Counted from the first letter of the stretch, positions 54,478-63,422 are shown. The stretch: 63,488 nucleotides of DNA from Acidobacteriota bacterium (GCA_016213775.1 JACQZR010000263.1:1-63488), one strand, 5' to 3'. Made by a program: numbers and translations. The notes: generated from the letters alone by a model not told the origin.

Positions 54478-55362
54478 ATGTTTCCTACGGACATCAATCT
54501 CCTGAAAGAAACACCCCCTTGGGAGTGGCCACCAGCCGCCAAAAACATCATTGCCGGCACTCTCAAGGACAAGTCTCAACCCGAAGCCGACCGCGCTCTC
54601 GCGGCGACCTTTGCGGGTGAGCTCGTCGTCATGGATGATGACCTCGCTGACTTGCTCCTCGCTTCCCTCAATGACCCCTCGGACCCCCTCGAAGTGCGCT
54701 CCGCCGCTGCTATCGCCTTCGGCCCGGCCCTCGAAGTCATCGAAACCGACGGCTTCGACGAAGACCCTTACTCCGAGCCCCCCGTCACCAAACCCGTCTT
54801 CGAGCGGATACAGCAGGCACTGCGCGCCATCCACGATGACTCCACCCTCTCAACCGAACTTCGCCGCCGCGCCCTCGAAGCCTCCGTCCGGCAGGAACAG
54901 GAATGGCACCCATCCGCAATCCGCGCCGCCCTCAAGTCTGCCGATGAACTCTGGCAGGTCACCGCTGTATTCTGCATGCGCTACGTCCCCGGTTTCGAGG
55001 AGGAGATCCTCACCTCACTCAACAGCACCAATACAAAGATCCTGGCCGAAGCTGTCCTCTCCGCCGGCCAGCGCGCGATCCAGGAGGCTTGGCCGCGGAT
55101 CTCCGCTCTCCTCTCAAGCAAGAAGACAGACCGCCATGTTCTCCTTTCCGCCATTTCCGCCGCCGCCTACATGGAGAATGAGGACGTCGGCGAACTGCTC
55201 GAGGCGTTCAGTCAATCCAGCGACGCAGAAATCGCCGAAGTCGCCGAAGAGGCCTTGGAAGAACACGAAATGTTCGGCGCGATCCCCGGCGAAGACGCAG
55301 ACTTCGACGAAGACGACGCGCCCCTTTCCAATAACGGGCACGGTCCGAAAAAGTCGCTATAG
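54478..55362 (+). CDS. HEAT-repeat-like helical protein
   Basis: The 294-residue product is acidic and almost wholly helical, with repeating units such as DLADLLLASLNDPSDPLEVRSAAAIAFGP, LSTELRRRALEASVRQEQ, ILTSLNSTNTKILAEAVLSAGQ and RHVLLSAISAAAYMENEDVGELL. The pattern is that of HEAT or PBS-lyase repeats, used for protein binding. The tail is very acidic (EDADFDEDDAP). There is no signal peptide. TTGGAG precedes the ATG. The partner is unknown. Confidence 0.65.
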   Translation: MFPTDINLLKETPPWEWPPAAKNIIAGTLKDKSQPEADRALAATFAGELVVMDDDLADLLLASLNDPSDPLEVRSAAAIAFGPALEVIETDGFDEDPYSEPPVTKPVFERIQQALRAIHDDSTLSTELRRRALEASVRQEQEWHPSAIRAALKSADELWQVTAVFCMRYVPGFEEEILTSLNSTNTKILAEAVLSAGQRAIQEAWPRISALLSSKKTDRHVLLSAISAAAYMENEDVGELLEAFSQSSDAEIAEVAEEALEEHEMFGAIPGEDADFDEDDAPLSNNGHGPKKSL

Positions 55363-55388
55363 TCCGCTGGACCCATAACCCGTCAACT

Positions 55389-55520
55389 GCTCCGAAAATG
55401 CGCACAAGCTGTTGGCACCACGGGATAGTCGCTCTGAACTCAAAAACGTCTTCTTGGCGTCTTTGCGTGAAACCATCCACGCCCCATGCCGGCTCTGCAT
55501 TCGACCCTGTCACGTAATCC
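55389..55520. repeat. Dispersed repeat B, copy 2
   Basis: This matches 37946-38092 from TGCTCCGAAAATGCGCACA through the CTTCTTGGCGTCTTTGCGTGAAACC block to TCGACCCTGTC-CGTA, with a few substitutions and one shortened GCGTCTT run. It fills the gap between the convergent HEAT and rsmA genes. Confidence 0.7.
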
Positions 55521-55525
55521 AGTGG

Positions 55526-56266
55526 CTAGTGATTCCGTCGAATCAGCCGCCCGTACAACCCTACCAGCTCGGCGATTCCCAGTTGCTCCGCCCGCAACCG
55601 CGCCTCCGGCATCTCCCCGATCGCCGGATACGCACCGCCCAGGTTATTCCGCAGATTCTTCCGCTTCTGTTGAAAGCACAACCCGGCGAATCGCAGAAAC
55701 CCGGCCGTATCCGCCACCACTGGTACCGCCCGCGGCGTCAGTTTCACCACCGCCGATTCCACCTTCGGGGGCGGCTGAAACGCCTTCGCGGACACCGGGA
55801 ACAGCAGCTTCACATCGGCCAGCACCTGCGTTCGCACTGACAGGTACCCGTAATCCCTCGACCCGGGCCCTGCCACCAGCCGCTCAGCCACTTCCTTCTG
55901 GATCAGAAAAACGGCATGCCGCAGCAGCGCCCCCAGCGCCAGCGTTTTTTCCAATATCGGGGAAGTAATGTAATAAGGAAGGTTCCCGCAGATCGCCACC
56001 GGCCCCCACTGCCCCAGGTCCACGTTAAGCACATCCGCGCGGACTAACTCCAGAGCAGGGAAGTCCACTACAAGCCGATCCCCCAGAGCATCATCCAATT
56101 CAATGGCGATCAGGCGCGGCACCGCGCCCAACAGGTATTTGGTGAGCGCCCCGCGCCCCGGGCCGATCTCGATCACCGCTCCGCCCGCCGGTTCGCACAC
56201 TGCTCGCGCGATGCGCTCCAAAACCGATGTTCTTACCAGGAAGTGCTGCCCGAGCCGTTGCCCCAA
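55526..56266 (-). CDS. rsmA: 16S rRNA dimethyladenosine transferase
   Basis: RsmA (KsgA) dimethylates two adjacent adenines near the 3' end of 16S rRNA. The 246-residue product starts with the GQHFL motif and has VIEIGPGRGALTKYLL (S-adenosylmethionine site), ELDD, RADVLNVD and the catalytic NLPYYITSPIL. The C-terminal small helical domain follows. It is slightly shorter than the E. coli protein. It lies three bases downstream of the anti-sigma gene on the same strand and may share its transcript. Confidence 0.95.
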   Translation of the reverse strand: MGQRLGQHFLVRTSVLERIARAVCEPAGGAVIEIGPGRGALTKYLLGAVPRLIAIELDDALGDRLVVDFPALELVRADVLNVDLGQWGPVAICGNLPYYITSPILEKTLALGALLRHAVFLIQKEVAERLVAGPGSRDYGYLSVRTQVLADVKLLFPVSAKAFQPPPKVESAVVKLTPRAVPVVADTAGFLRFAGLCFQQKRKNLRNNLGGAYPAIGEMPEARLRAEQLGIAELVGLYGRLIRRNH

Positions 56267-56269
56267 ACC

Positions 56270-56977
56270 TTAGCCCTTCACGTCGATCTCGCTGCGGCGG
56301 AAGGTCAACCGGATCTTGCCCAGGATCGGCTGTCCGAAGGACAAAGCCGGATTAAACCGGGCAAACAGGAGTGTATTCTCAATCTGGCTGCGCAATGCTG
56401 GGGAGGGCGTTTCCAATGGAAGTCTGTAGTCGATTACTTGCCCCTGCTCATCGAGCGATACCTCCACCACCACCACTTCGTCGTTGCTGATGCCGAACGG
56501 AGACCAGCTCTTCAAAGTCGGCTGCTGATAGAAAGCCGTCGGAACGTCGTTCACCGTCGCACGTGCAATCACCGGATAGGTCGGCACTAGCATGCTGAAC
56601 AGCACCAGCGCCGAAACCAGACCGCCTGCGAAGGGAATCGCCAGCGGACGCATCAGGTTCTCCAGCCGCAGCTTCCATGCCGACCACGCGAAATCGAGCG
56701 CGTACCGCTTCTTCTGCTGGCTTCGCCGTGCCGACAACTCCCGGTTCGCCAGTAAGTGCAGGCTAGCCGTCAGGTGCGCCGGCGGTACCTTGGCGGGCAG
56801 CGCCTTCACCATCCGCTTGGTGCGCGACAACTGTTCGTTACTGCGGGCACAATTCTCACATTCGCGCAGATGCACCGCCACTTCCCGGCGTTCGGCGTGT
56901 GCCAGAACACCATCGGCGTATGCGGAGAGCATGCCTTCCGTGCGCCGGCATGCCGTGTTTGCGGTAAGGGGTCGCAT
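56270..56977 (-). CDS. Anti-sigma factor fused to a TonB C-terminal-like domain
   Basis: The 235-residue product has a zinc anti-sigma domain at the N-terminus (Cys in ACRRTEGMLSAYADGVL, then HLRECENC for the H-x3-C-x2-C part). Basic linker helices and one membrane helix follow (GGLVSALVLFSMLVPTYPVI). The periplasmic domain VVVVEVSLDEQGQVIDYRL...LLFARFNPALSFGQPILGKIRLTF has the TonB_C strand-helix-strand pattern. ATG 56977 lies three bases after the sigma stop. The cytoplasmic half would hold the sigma factor and the periplasmic half would sense or contact an outer-membrane partner. Confidence 0.8.
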   Translation of the reverse strand: MRPLTANTACRRTEGMLSAYADGVLAHAERREVAVHLRECENCARSNEQLSRTKRMVKALPAKVPPAHLTASLHLLANRELSARRSQQKKRYALDFAWSAWKLRLENLMRPLAIPFAGGLVSALVLFSMLVPTYPVIARATVNDVPTAFYQQPTLKSWSPFGISNDEVVVVEVSLDEQGQVIDYRLPLETPSPALRSQIENTLLFARFNPALSFGQPILGKIRLTFRRSEIDVKG

Positions 56978-56979
56978 GA

Positions 56980-57645
56980 CTATTCTGCCGTTCGCGGGCT
57001 CCATCTCGGGGCTGGAGTGGCCTCGAGATGTGAGGTTAGCGCCTTGCGCAGGCTGTCACGCCCACGCAAGATGCGGGATTTCACGGTTCCGAGCGAGACA
57101 TCCAACACATCGGCGATCTCGTCGTAGCTCATTTCTTCCATATCGCGCAGGATGACCGCCGCGCGAAACACCGACGGTATCTCCGTCAGTGACTGTTCCA
57201 CCAATGCTCGCGTTTCCTGGTTGGCAACCTGTTCAAACGCCGAGCGGCAAGGATCACTCAAGACTTCGCTCAAGTTCAGCGATCCTTCTTCTTCCACTTC
57301 CAATCCGATCTCCTTTTTCCGGTGCCGGCTGAACCACCGCCGCTGATTGTATGCCTCGTTCACTGCGATTCGGTAGATCCACGTCTTCAGGCTGCTGTTC
57401 CCGCGGAACGCACCCACGTTGCGAAATACCTTTAGAAAGACTTCCTGCACCACGTCATTACAATCGGCGGGATCGTCCATCAAGCGATACACCAGGTTGT
57501 ACACCGGTTGCTGATAACGCTGGATCAGCGCCTCGTAGGCCGCCTCGTTACCTGTTTTCAGGCCATCCAAAAGCCAAACAGAGTCCAGGGCCGATGCCTG
57601 ATCCAGGCACTGGTCCACCGGAATGCTCGCGGTTGTATGCGTCAC
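56980..57645 (-). CDS. ECF (RpoE-like) sigma factor
   Basis: The 221-residue product has ECF region 2 (EAAYEALIQRYQQPVYNLVYRLM, DVVQEVFLKVFRN, LKTWIYRIAVNEAYNQRRW) and region 4 (VFRAAVILRDMEEMSYDEIADVLDVSLGTVKSRILRGRDSLR). It is followed directly by the anti-sigma fusion, the standard arrangement. It probably responds to envelope conditions. The 174 bases before its start face the dioxygenase gene and may hold promoters for both. Confidence 0.92.
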   Translation of the reverse strand: MTHTTASIPVDQCLDQASALDSVWLLDGLKTGNEAAYEALIQRYQQPVYNLVYRLMDDPADCNDVVQEVFLKVFRNVGAFRGNSSLKTWIYRIAVNEAYNQRRWFSRHRKKEIGLEVEEEGSLNLSEVLSDPCRSAFEQVANQETRALVEQSLTEIPSVFRAAVILRDMEEMSYDEIADVLDVSLGTVKSRILRGRDSLRKALTSHLEATPAPRWSPRTAE

Positions 57646-57819
57646 GGAGCGCCTCTAGTTCCGATTGTACACCTGATACCATAGACACCGGCTGGCCGCG
57701 GAAGTTCCAATTCCTCAAAGAATATATTGAGTTTCTTCGCGCTGTAAAGCTTGCGTTAAGAAAATCAAGACTCTCCCCCTCCGCGAATCCCAGGCGTCCA
57801 AGCCGGCGTCTGTTCCTCT

Positions 57820-59070
57820 ATGCAAATGAGGACGCACAATTCTTCAACCAACCGCCGCCAGTTTCTGCAAGCGATGGGAATCGGCGGGCTGTTCTTCACC
57901 ACCCGCGGCGCCTTCGCCGAAGCACTGACCCTGACACCCTCGCAGACGATCGGCCCATACTACCCGGATCGCATGCCGCTTGATTTGGACAACGATCTGC
58001 TCGTGATCAACGACAACATCACGCCCGCTGTTGGTGACATTTCCTGGATTAGTGGACGAGTTCTCGACCGCACCGGGCAGGCTGTACGCGGTGCTCTGGT
58101 CGAGATTTGGCAGGCGGACAACAACGGCGCCTACATCCACTCGCGCAGTCCAAGCGCAAATCGCGACGCGAATTTCCAGGGGTATGGCAAGTTCCTCACT
58201 GGCTCTACGGGCGAGTATCTCTTTCGAACAGTGAGGCCCGGTCTCTATCCTGGACGTACCCGTCACGTTCACATGGCTGTCTCGCCTCCCGGACAGAGCC
58301 GGTTGATCACCCAACTCTACGTACTTGGTGACTCTCGCAATGCCGCCGATGGCGTATTAAATGGCATTCGCGACGAGGCCCAGCGAGCTTCCGTAGTTGT
58401 ACCGTGGAGCGCCGTCCCCGGATCTGCCGTCGGCGAGCTGTCGGCGAACTTCGACATCGTCCTCGGATTCACACCTGTCGAGAACCCTGACGCATCGAAA
58501 CCCACGATGGTGTCGATGGTGAATGCAGCCACACTGAATCCCGGGGCAGCGGCTGGATCATGGATGACCGTGTTCGGCACGGGCCTTGAGTCTGTCAATG
58601 TCCTCATTGACAACAAACCTATGCCGGTGCTGAAGTCGACGCCGGCACAAGTGACGGTGCAGACGCCCCCGGATGCAGTGGGCATCGTAGACGTCACGGT
58701 AACAAACGACGCGGGTGCTTCCGCCGCTGGTACGGTCAACATCCAACCATTGATGCCGGGATTCTTCCTGACGGAACAGGACTACGTGCTCCAGCCGGAC
58801 CCGCCTCTTCAGCCTGGCGCCGAGGTGGTGCTCCTCGGAACAGGCTTTGGACCCACCGTTCCGGAAGACGCCGGCCAGTTACTGAATCGCGTAAAGGTAC
58901 AGATTGACACCACCATTGCCGATGCAACATTTGCTGGTTTATCCGACACCGGTGTCCAGCAGTTCAAACTGATTGTGCCTGACCTGCCTGATGGAGATCA
59001 CTCGGTTTCGGCAGAGGTCGCAGGAGTGCGAACCGCGAAGATCGGCCGGCTGCGCATTCAGCGTTCGTAA
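57820..59070 (+). CDS. Exported intradiol dioxygenase-like enzyme with Solibacter-type C-terminal domain
   Basis: The 416-residue product has a Tat leader (NRRQFLQAMGIGGLFF). An intradiol dioxygenase domain runs from about 40 to 220, with all four iron ligands visible: Tyr105 (WQADNNGAY), Tyr143 (RPGLYPG), and His149 and His151 (RHVHM). The C-terminal 190 residues begin SMVNAATLNPGAAAGSWMTVFG, the signature of the domain first named from Solibacter secreted proteins (TIGR03437), an IPT-like sandwich. The enzyme probably opens catechol-type rings outside the cytoplasm. The linked domain may anchor or bind it to a surface. Confidence 0.82.
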   Translation: MQMRTHNSSTNRRQFLQAMGIGGLFFTTRGAFAEALTLTPSQTIGPYYPDRMPLDLDNDLLVINDNITPAVGDISWISGRVLDRTGQAVRGALVEIWQADNNGAYIHSRSPSANRDANFQGYGKFLTGSTGEYLFRTVRPGLYPGRTRHVHMAVSPPGQSRLITQLYVLGDSRNAADGVLNGIRDEAQRASVVVPWSAVPGSAVGELSANFDIVLGFTPVENPDASKPTMVSMVNAATLNPGAAAGSWMTVFGTGLESVNVLIDNKPMPVLKSTPAQVTVQTPPDAVGIVDVTVTNDAGASAAGTVNIQPLMPGFFLTEQDYVLQPDPPLQPGAEVVLLGTGFGPTVPEDAGQLLNRVKVQIDTTIADATFAGLSDTGVQQFKLIVPDLPDGDHSVSAEVAGVRTAKIGRLRIQRS

Positions 59071-59112
59071 TGTCCGTATCCGGCTTCGCCTCAGACGCTA
59101 TCATGAAAGCTC

Positions 59113-60429
59113 ATGCGTTTTTTGCTTCCCCTCCTTGTGTTCGCGCTCGTCTCCGGGACCGCCCGCGCCGAGATCCGCAAGCTGTCCATCCTGCACACAA
59201 ATGATCTTCATGCGCGATTGCTGCCCGATGAACGCAAGCAGGGAGGCTTTGCCTACGTCGCCGGCGTACTCCGTTCCGAGCGCGCCGGCTGCACCAGTTG
59301 CATCCACCTGGTAGCCGGCGACCTCGTGCAAGGCTCTCCGGTCTCTACCATCTTCAAAGGCACCCCCGTCTTCGAGTTCGGCAACAAGTTCAACATCGAT
59401 GCCTTCACCCTCGGCAACCACGAGTTCGACTACACCTACACCCAAATCCCCATCTTCCTGAAGAAGGCCAAATTCCCCATCGTTTCCTCCAACGTCGTCG
59501 ACTCTTCCGGCAAGACGCTCGTCAAACCCTACCGTATCCTCAAAGTGAACGGCCTCCGCGTCGGCGTGATCGGAGCCATGCTCGGCGACCTCACCACCGC
59601 CTACGTCAAACCTGGCGCGGCCGGTCCTTACAAGGTGACTCCAGTCGTCGAAACCGTAACCCGCTACGCCAAAGAACTGCGCCCCCAGGTGGATGTCGTG
59701 GTCGTCCTCGGCCATATCCATGGCAAGGAGGAAGGCTCGGCGATCCTTCGCGAAGTGCCGGACGTCAATGTCGTCGTCCAAGGCCATGATCATGCCGGCA
59801 TCAAGGAACTGGAAGTCGTCGATGGCCGCGTCCTCGTAAACGGCCGCGCGTATGGCGTCGAAGTCGGACGCCTCAATCTCGAAGTCGACACCGCCACAAA
59901 GAAGCTCGCCAGGTGGGAGTGGAAGCGCATCCCCATCGACTCCACGCAGATCAAGCCCGCCCCAGACGTCGCCAAACTCGTGCAGAAGTGGGAAGGCAAA
60001 GTCGCCAAAGTCGTCGATCGCGAAATCGGCGAATCCAAACGCGACATGACCCAGGACGACCTCAAGCCCGTCCTCGAAGCCGGCCTCCGCGAAATCATGG
60101 GCACCGACCTCGCCTACCTCAACCGGGGCGGCATCCGCGCCCGCCTCGCCAAAGGTAAAATCCTCGAACGCCACATCTGGAACATCATGCCGTTCGACAA
60201 TGACATCATGACCGGCAAGATCAAAGGCTCGCAGCTATCCCCGCCGTTGCGGGGCAACCTCACCATCGATCCCAACCGTGAGTACACCATCGCCATGCCC
60301 GACTTCGCCGCGCTCAACGAAGCCTCCCGCAAGACGCTCGGCACCCAAAACATCCAGTTCACCAACACCGGCAAAGACCTCCGCACCGCCCTCGTCGAAT
60401 GGGTGCGCAATAAGAAGGTTCTGGAGTAA
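59113..60429 (+). CDS. Secreted 5'-nucleotidase/metallophosphatase family protein
   Basis: The 438-residue product has a signal peptide (1-19, ARAEI). The metallophosphatase motifs follow: LHTNDLHAR, VAGDLVQGS, TLGNHEFDYT, VVLGHIHGKEE and QGHDHAG. A C-terminal substrate domain follows (NRGGIRARLAKGKI, MPFDNDIM), as in 5'-nucleotidase/UshA and SoxB-like proteins. It would hydrolyse nucleotides or phosphoesters in the periplasm. Its stop (TAA) shares one base with the next ATG, so it is coupled to the permeases. The two clear pairs are D26-H28 and the N/H of GNHE. Confidence 0.85.
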   Translation: MRFLLPLLVFALVSGTARAEIRKLSILHTNDLHARLLPDERKQGGFAYVAGVLRSERAGCTSCIHLVAGDLVQGSPVSTIFKGTPVFEFGNKFNIDAFTLGNHEFDYTYTQIPIFLKKAKFPIVSSNVVDSSGKTLVKPYRILKVNGLRVGVIGAMLGDLTTAYVKPGAAGPYKVTPVVETVTRYAKELRPQVDVVVVLGHIHGKEEGSAILREVPDVNVVVQGHDHAGIKELEVVDGRVLVNGRAYGVEVGRLNLEVDTATKKLARWEWKRIPIDSTQIKPAPDVAKLVQKWEGKVAKVVDREIGESKRDMTQDDLKPVLEAGLREIMGTDLAYLNRGGIRARLAKGKILERHIWNIMPFDNDIMTGKIKGSQLSPPLRGNLTIDPNREYTIAMPDFAALNEASRKTLGTQNIQFTNTGKDLRTALVEWVRNKKVLE

Positions 60430-61700
60430 TGACTCAGCGCGACCTTACCTTCTATTACACCTTTACCACCGCCATCGGTCTCGCGATTGACTCCCTCCGC
60501 GCCCACAAGTTGCGCACCTTCCTCACCCTGCTCGGTGTCATCATCGGCGTGATGAGCGTTGTGCTCGTTGGCGCCGCCATCGACGGCCTCGGCAACTATT
60601 CCGAAGCCACCACCTCGAAGGTCTTCGGCAGCGACAGCTACCTCATAGCGCAGTTGGTTCAGTTGGGCAGGCTCTCACGAACCGAGCGCGCAGCCAAGCT
60701 CCGCTACAACCGCCGCATCCGCATGGAGGAGGTCAGCTACCTGCGTCAGACCACAGGCGATCGCGTTTACTACAGCCCCTACACACAACGTGTGGATGAT
60801 GTAAAGCGCGGCGAAACCACACTGGAAGCCGCCACGATTCTCGGTGTCTCCTCCACCCTGCCGGAGATTCGCGAAGTGTCGCTCACCGATGGCCGCTTCT
60901 TTACCGAAACCGAAGAGCAGAACCGCGCCCCCGTTGCCGTCGTCGGCGACGAAATCCGCTCCGTCCTCTTCCCCGACACGACGCCCATCGGAAAGACCAT
61001 CAAACTCCGCGGCGTCGAATTCCGCATTGTCGGCACCCAGGAGAAACTCGGCTCCAGCGGCGGCCGGACCCAGCAGGACAATCCGGTCTACATCCCCGCG
61101 CCTGTCTATTTCAAGATCTACGGCGGCGACCGCAACGGCTTCGCCGTCTTTGGCAAAGCACGCCCCGAAACCGGCCTCGCCATGGACGACGCGCTCGACC
61201 TTTCCCGCGTCGCTCTCCGTACCCGCTTCCACGCCAAGCCCGGCGCCGCCGACAACTTTGAAGTGCTCACGCCCGATTCCATCCGCGCCTTTGTCGAGAA
61301 CATCCTTAAGCTGGTATCGGCGATTGTCGTTCCCGTGACTGCCATTTCACTCGTAGTTGGCGGCATCGTCATCATGAACATCATGCTCGTCAGCGTCTCT
61401 GAACGCACGCGCGAGATCGGCATCCGCAAGTCCCTTGGCGCGCGTAGCGGCGACATCCTCCTCCAGTTCCTCATCGAGGCCGTGATGATGTCGGCCTGCG
61501 GCGGAATTATCGGGCTGGCGCTCGGTTGGGGTATCACCACCGTCGGTTCGCGAATCGTTGAAGTGAAGCTCGAGATCACCATGCTCTACGCGCTGCTCGC
61601 CATTGTCGTATCCAGCGTCGTCGGCATCCTTTCCGGCTGGTATCCCGCGCAGCGTGCCGCCAGACTGGATCCCGTCGTCGCTCTGAGAGCGGAGACCTGA
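60429..61700 (+). CDS. MacB/FtsX-type ABC permease A
   Basis: The 423-residue product has an N-terminal helix in the MacB style (RTFLTLLGVIIGVMSVVLVGAAI), a periplasmic MacB-PCD domain and a C-terminal FtsX unit with three helices (SERTREIGIRKSLGARSGDILLQF; GWYPAQRAARLDPVVALRAET). It overlaps the nucleotidase stop by one base and is three bases from the next permease. No ATPase or membrane-fusion gene is present in the operon, so the energy source and partners must lie elsewhere. Confidence 0.85.
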   Translation: MTQRDLTFYYTFTTAIGLAIDSLRAHKLRTFLTLLGVIIGVMSVVLVGAAIDGLGNYSEATTSKVFGSDSYLIAQLVQLGRLSRTERAAKLRYNRRIRMEEVSYLRQTTGDRVYYSPYTQRVDDVKRGETTLEAATILGVSSTLPEIREVSLTDGRFFTETEEQNRAPVAVVGDEIRSVLFPDTTPIGKTIKLRGVEFRIVGTQEKLGSSGGRTQQDNPVYIPAPVYFKIYGGDRNGFAVFGKARPETGLAMDDALDLSRVALRTRFHAKPGAADNFEVLTPDSIRAFVENILKLVSAIVVPVTAISLVVGGIVIMNIMLVSVSERTREIGIRKSLGARSGDILLQFLIEAVMMSACGGIIGLALGWGITTVGSRIVEVKLEITMLYALLAIVVSSVVGILSGWYPAQRAARLDPVVALRAET

Positions 61701-61703
61701 TCG

Positions 61704-62954
61704 ATGCGCATTCAACCCGGCGAAAGCATCTCCATCGCTCTCGATTCCGTCTGGAAGAACCGCTTCCGGTCCGGCCTCACCATCCTGGGCATCGTCATCG
61801 GCATCACCACCGTGGTCACCGTATCGAGCCTGCTCACGGGCCTCCAGAAAGGCATCGTGACCTTCTTTGAGGAGTTCGGCCCCAACAACATCTTCGTCAA
61901 CCGCTACTCCGGCGATCCCGCCCAGCGTCCCAGACAAACCGAGCTCCGCCGCAAGCCTCTCCTCATCTCCTATGCCGATTCTATCCGGCGCTTCTCCCCC
62001 TCGGTGAAGGATATCGGCATGCAGCTTTTTATTCCGCAGTTGCTCGGCAACCAACCACTGGTGGCGAAGGTGCCGGGCTATGAATCGGACCGCGTCAACA
62101 TCGTCGCCTATACCGCGAATTTCTTCGACATCACGCCGCGCGATCTGCGCTCGGGCCGCGTCTATTCGCAGGAGGAGGCCGAGCGCGGCGCAAAGGTCGC
62201 GGTCATTGGACCCAGCCTCGCCGAGGTCCTCTTCCCCGACGGTAGCTCGCTCGGCAAAAGTATTGTCGTCGGCGGCGCGGAATACTACGTGATCGGCGTC
62301 TTTGCCCCTGCCAAAGGCGGCTTTTTCGGTGAGAACCAACTCGACTACGTGATGGCCATCCCCTTCGAGACAGCGCGCATGCGCTATCCCCAGTTGGAGA
62401 ATCTCTTCTTCACGGTGCGCGCCAAGGACGGCCTGCGCGATCAGGCGCTCGAAGAGACTCGCGTCGTGCTACGCCGCTTGCGCCACGTTCCAGGCGACAA
62501 GCCCGACGACTTCTCCATTACCACCGCCGACCAGATCATCAAAAGCTTCAACCAGATCACCTCCGCCATCCTGATCGGGTCGATTGCTCTGTCGGGACTT
62601 GGGCTGCTGGTAGGCGGCATCGGCGTCATGAACATCATGCTCGTCAGTGTCACCGAACGCACCCGCGAGATCGGCATTCGCAAAGCGATCGGCGCCCGCA
62701 AGGGCGACATCATCTTCCAGTTCCTCACTGAGGCCGTCACCCTCACCGGCGCCGGCGGCATCGTCGGCATTGTGCTGTCCGTCTGCGTCACCCTGCTCAT
62801 CAGTGTGCTTGTGCCGAGCCTGCCTTCCGAAGTGCCGATGTGGGCCGTCGCCGCCGGCTTCGGAACCAGCGTCAGCGTCGGCATCTTCTTTGGCGTGTGG
62901 CCCGCCGTGAAGGCCGCTAAGCTCGACCCCGTGGAGGCGCTGCGCTACGAATGA
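61704..62954 (+). CDS. MacB/FtsX-type ABC permease B
   Basis: The 416-residue product has the same plan as the preceding gene: N-terminal helix FRSGLTILGIVIGITTVVTV, periplasmic domain, and FtsX block ERTREIGIRKAIGARKGDIIFQF, ending WPAVKAAKLDPVEALRYE. The two permeases are related but not close. It overlaps the next gene by four bases (ATGA). A and B may form a heterodimeric transporter pore. Confidence 0.87.
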   Translation: MRIQPGESISIALDSVWKNRFRSGLTILGIVIGITTVVTVSSLLTGLQKGIVTFFEEFGPNNIFVNRYSGDPAQRPRQTELRRKPLLISYADSIRRFSPSVKDIGMQLFIPQLLGNQPLVAKVPGYESDRVNIVAYTANFFDITPRDLRSGRVYSQEEAERGAKVAVIGPSLAEVLFPDGSSLGKSIVVGGAEYYVIGVFAPAKGGFFGENQLDYVMAIPFETARMRYPQLENLFFTVRAKDGLRDQALEETRVVLRRLRHVPGDKPDDFSITTADQIIKSFNQITSAILIGSIALSGLGLLVGGIGVMNIMLVSVTERTREIGIRKAIGARKGDIIFQFLTEAVTLTGAGGIVGIVLSVCVTLLISVLVPSLPSEVPMWAVAAGFGTSVSVGIFFGVWPAVKAAKLDPVEALRYE

Positions 62955-63370
62955 GCCCGTGGCTCCGTGATCCCAACTTGGCTGTGGCGGCGCTGCTCGC
63001 CGGCATCCTGATCGGCTCGGTGGAATTTTTGCGCCCTGGATGGGTGCTTCCCGGCGTTACGGGTGGGACCCTCATCATGCTGGGCATCGCCGGCCTTTCC
63101 ACGCAATCGCTGCAGCCGTTCGGCCTGCTTCTGCTCCTCACCGCGATCGCCCTAATGCTCGCCGACGCGATGGGCCACTGGAATGGTTGGGGTGTCGGCC
63201 TCGCCGCCTCGCTCGCCGTCGTCGCCGTCCGCATTCTGGTCTCGACCCGCGTCTCTTGGACTGTGGCCCTGCTCGGCGGCCTCACCCTGCTCGCCACCTG
63301 GCGGATCCTGCAATTCGCGGTGCAGGCGAAGGCGAATAAAGCGTTGTCTGTGATTCAGACAGTAGATTAG
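62951..63370 (+). CDS. NfeD-like membrane protein
   Basis: The 139-residue product has an opening (NLAVAALLAGILIGSVEFLRPGWVLPGVTGGTLIMLGIAGL) much like the membrane part of NfeD proteins, followed by three more helices. The OB-fold tail of full NfeD is missing. It is coupled to the permease by ATGA and is the last gene of the operon. Its role may be to act with membrane-protein quality control, but this is inference. Confidence 0.6.
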   Translation: MSPWLRDPNLAVAALLAGILIGSVEFLRPGWVLPGVTGGTLIMLGIAGLSTQSLQPFGLLLLLTAIALMLADAMGHWNGWGVGLAASLAVVAVRILVSTRVSWTVALLGGLTLLATWRILQFAVQAKANKALSVIQTVD

Positions 63371-63422
63371 CGCGTTCCGGCAGGTAGCTTCCCTCCATCT
63401 GGGTGAACTGGTCGGAACGCGC
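63370..63422. repeat. 10-bp perfect inverted repeat at operon end
   Basis: GCGCGTTCCG at 63370-63379 is exactly complementary to CGGAACGCGC at 63413-63422 with 33 bases between, starting at the last base of the NfeD-like stop codon. It may be part of a terminator or a dispersed repeat. From 63423 to the window end no gene can be supported. Confidence 0.45.
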
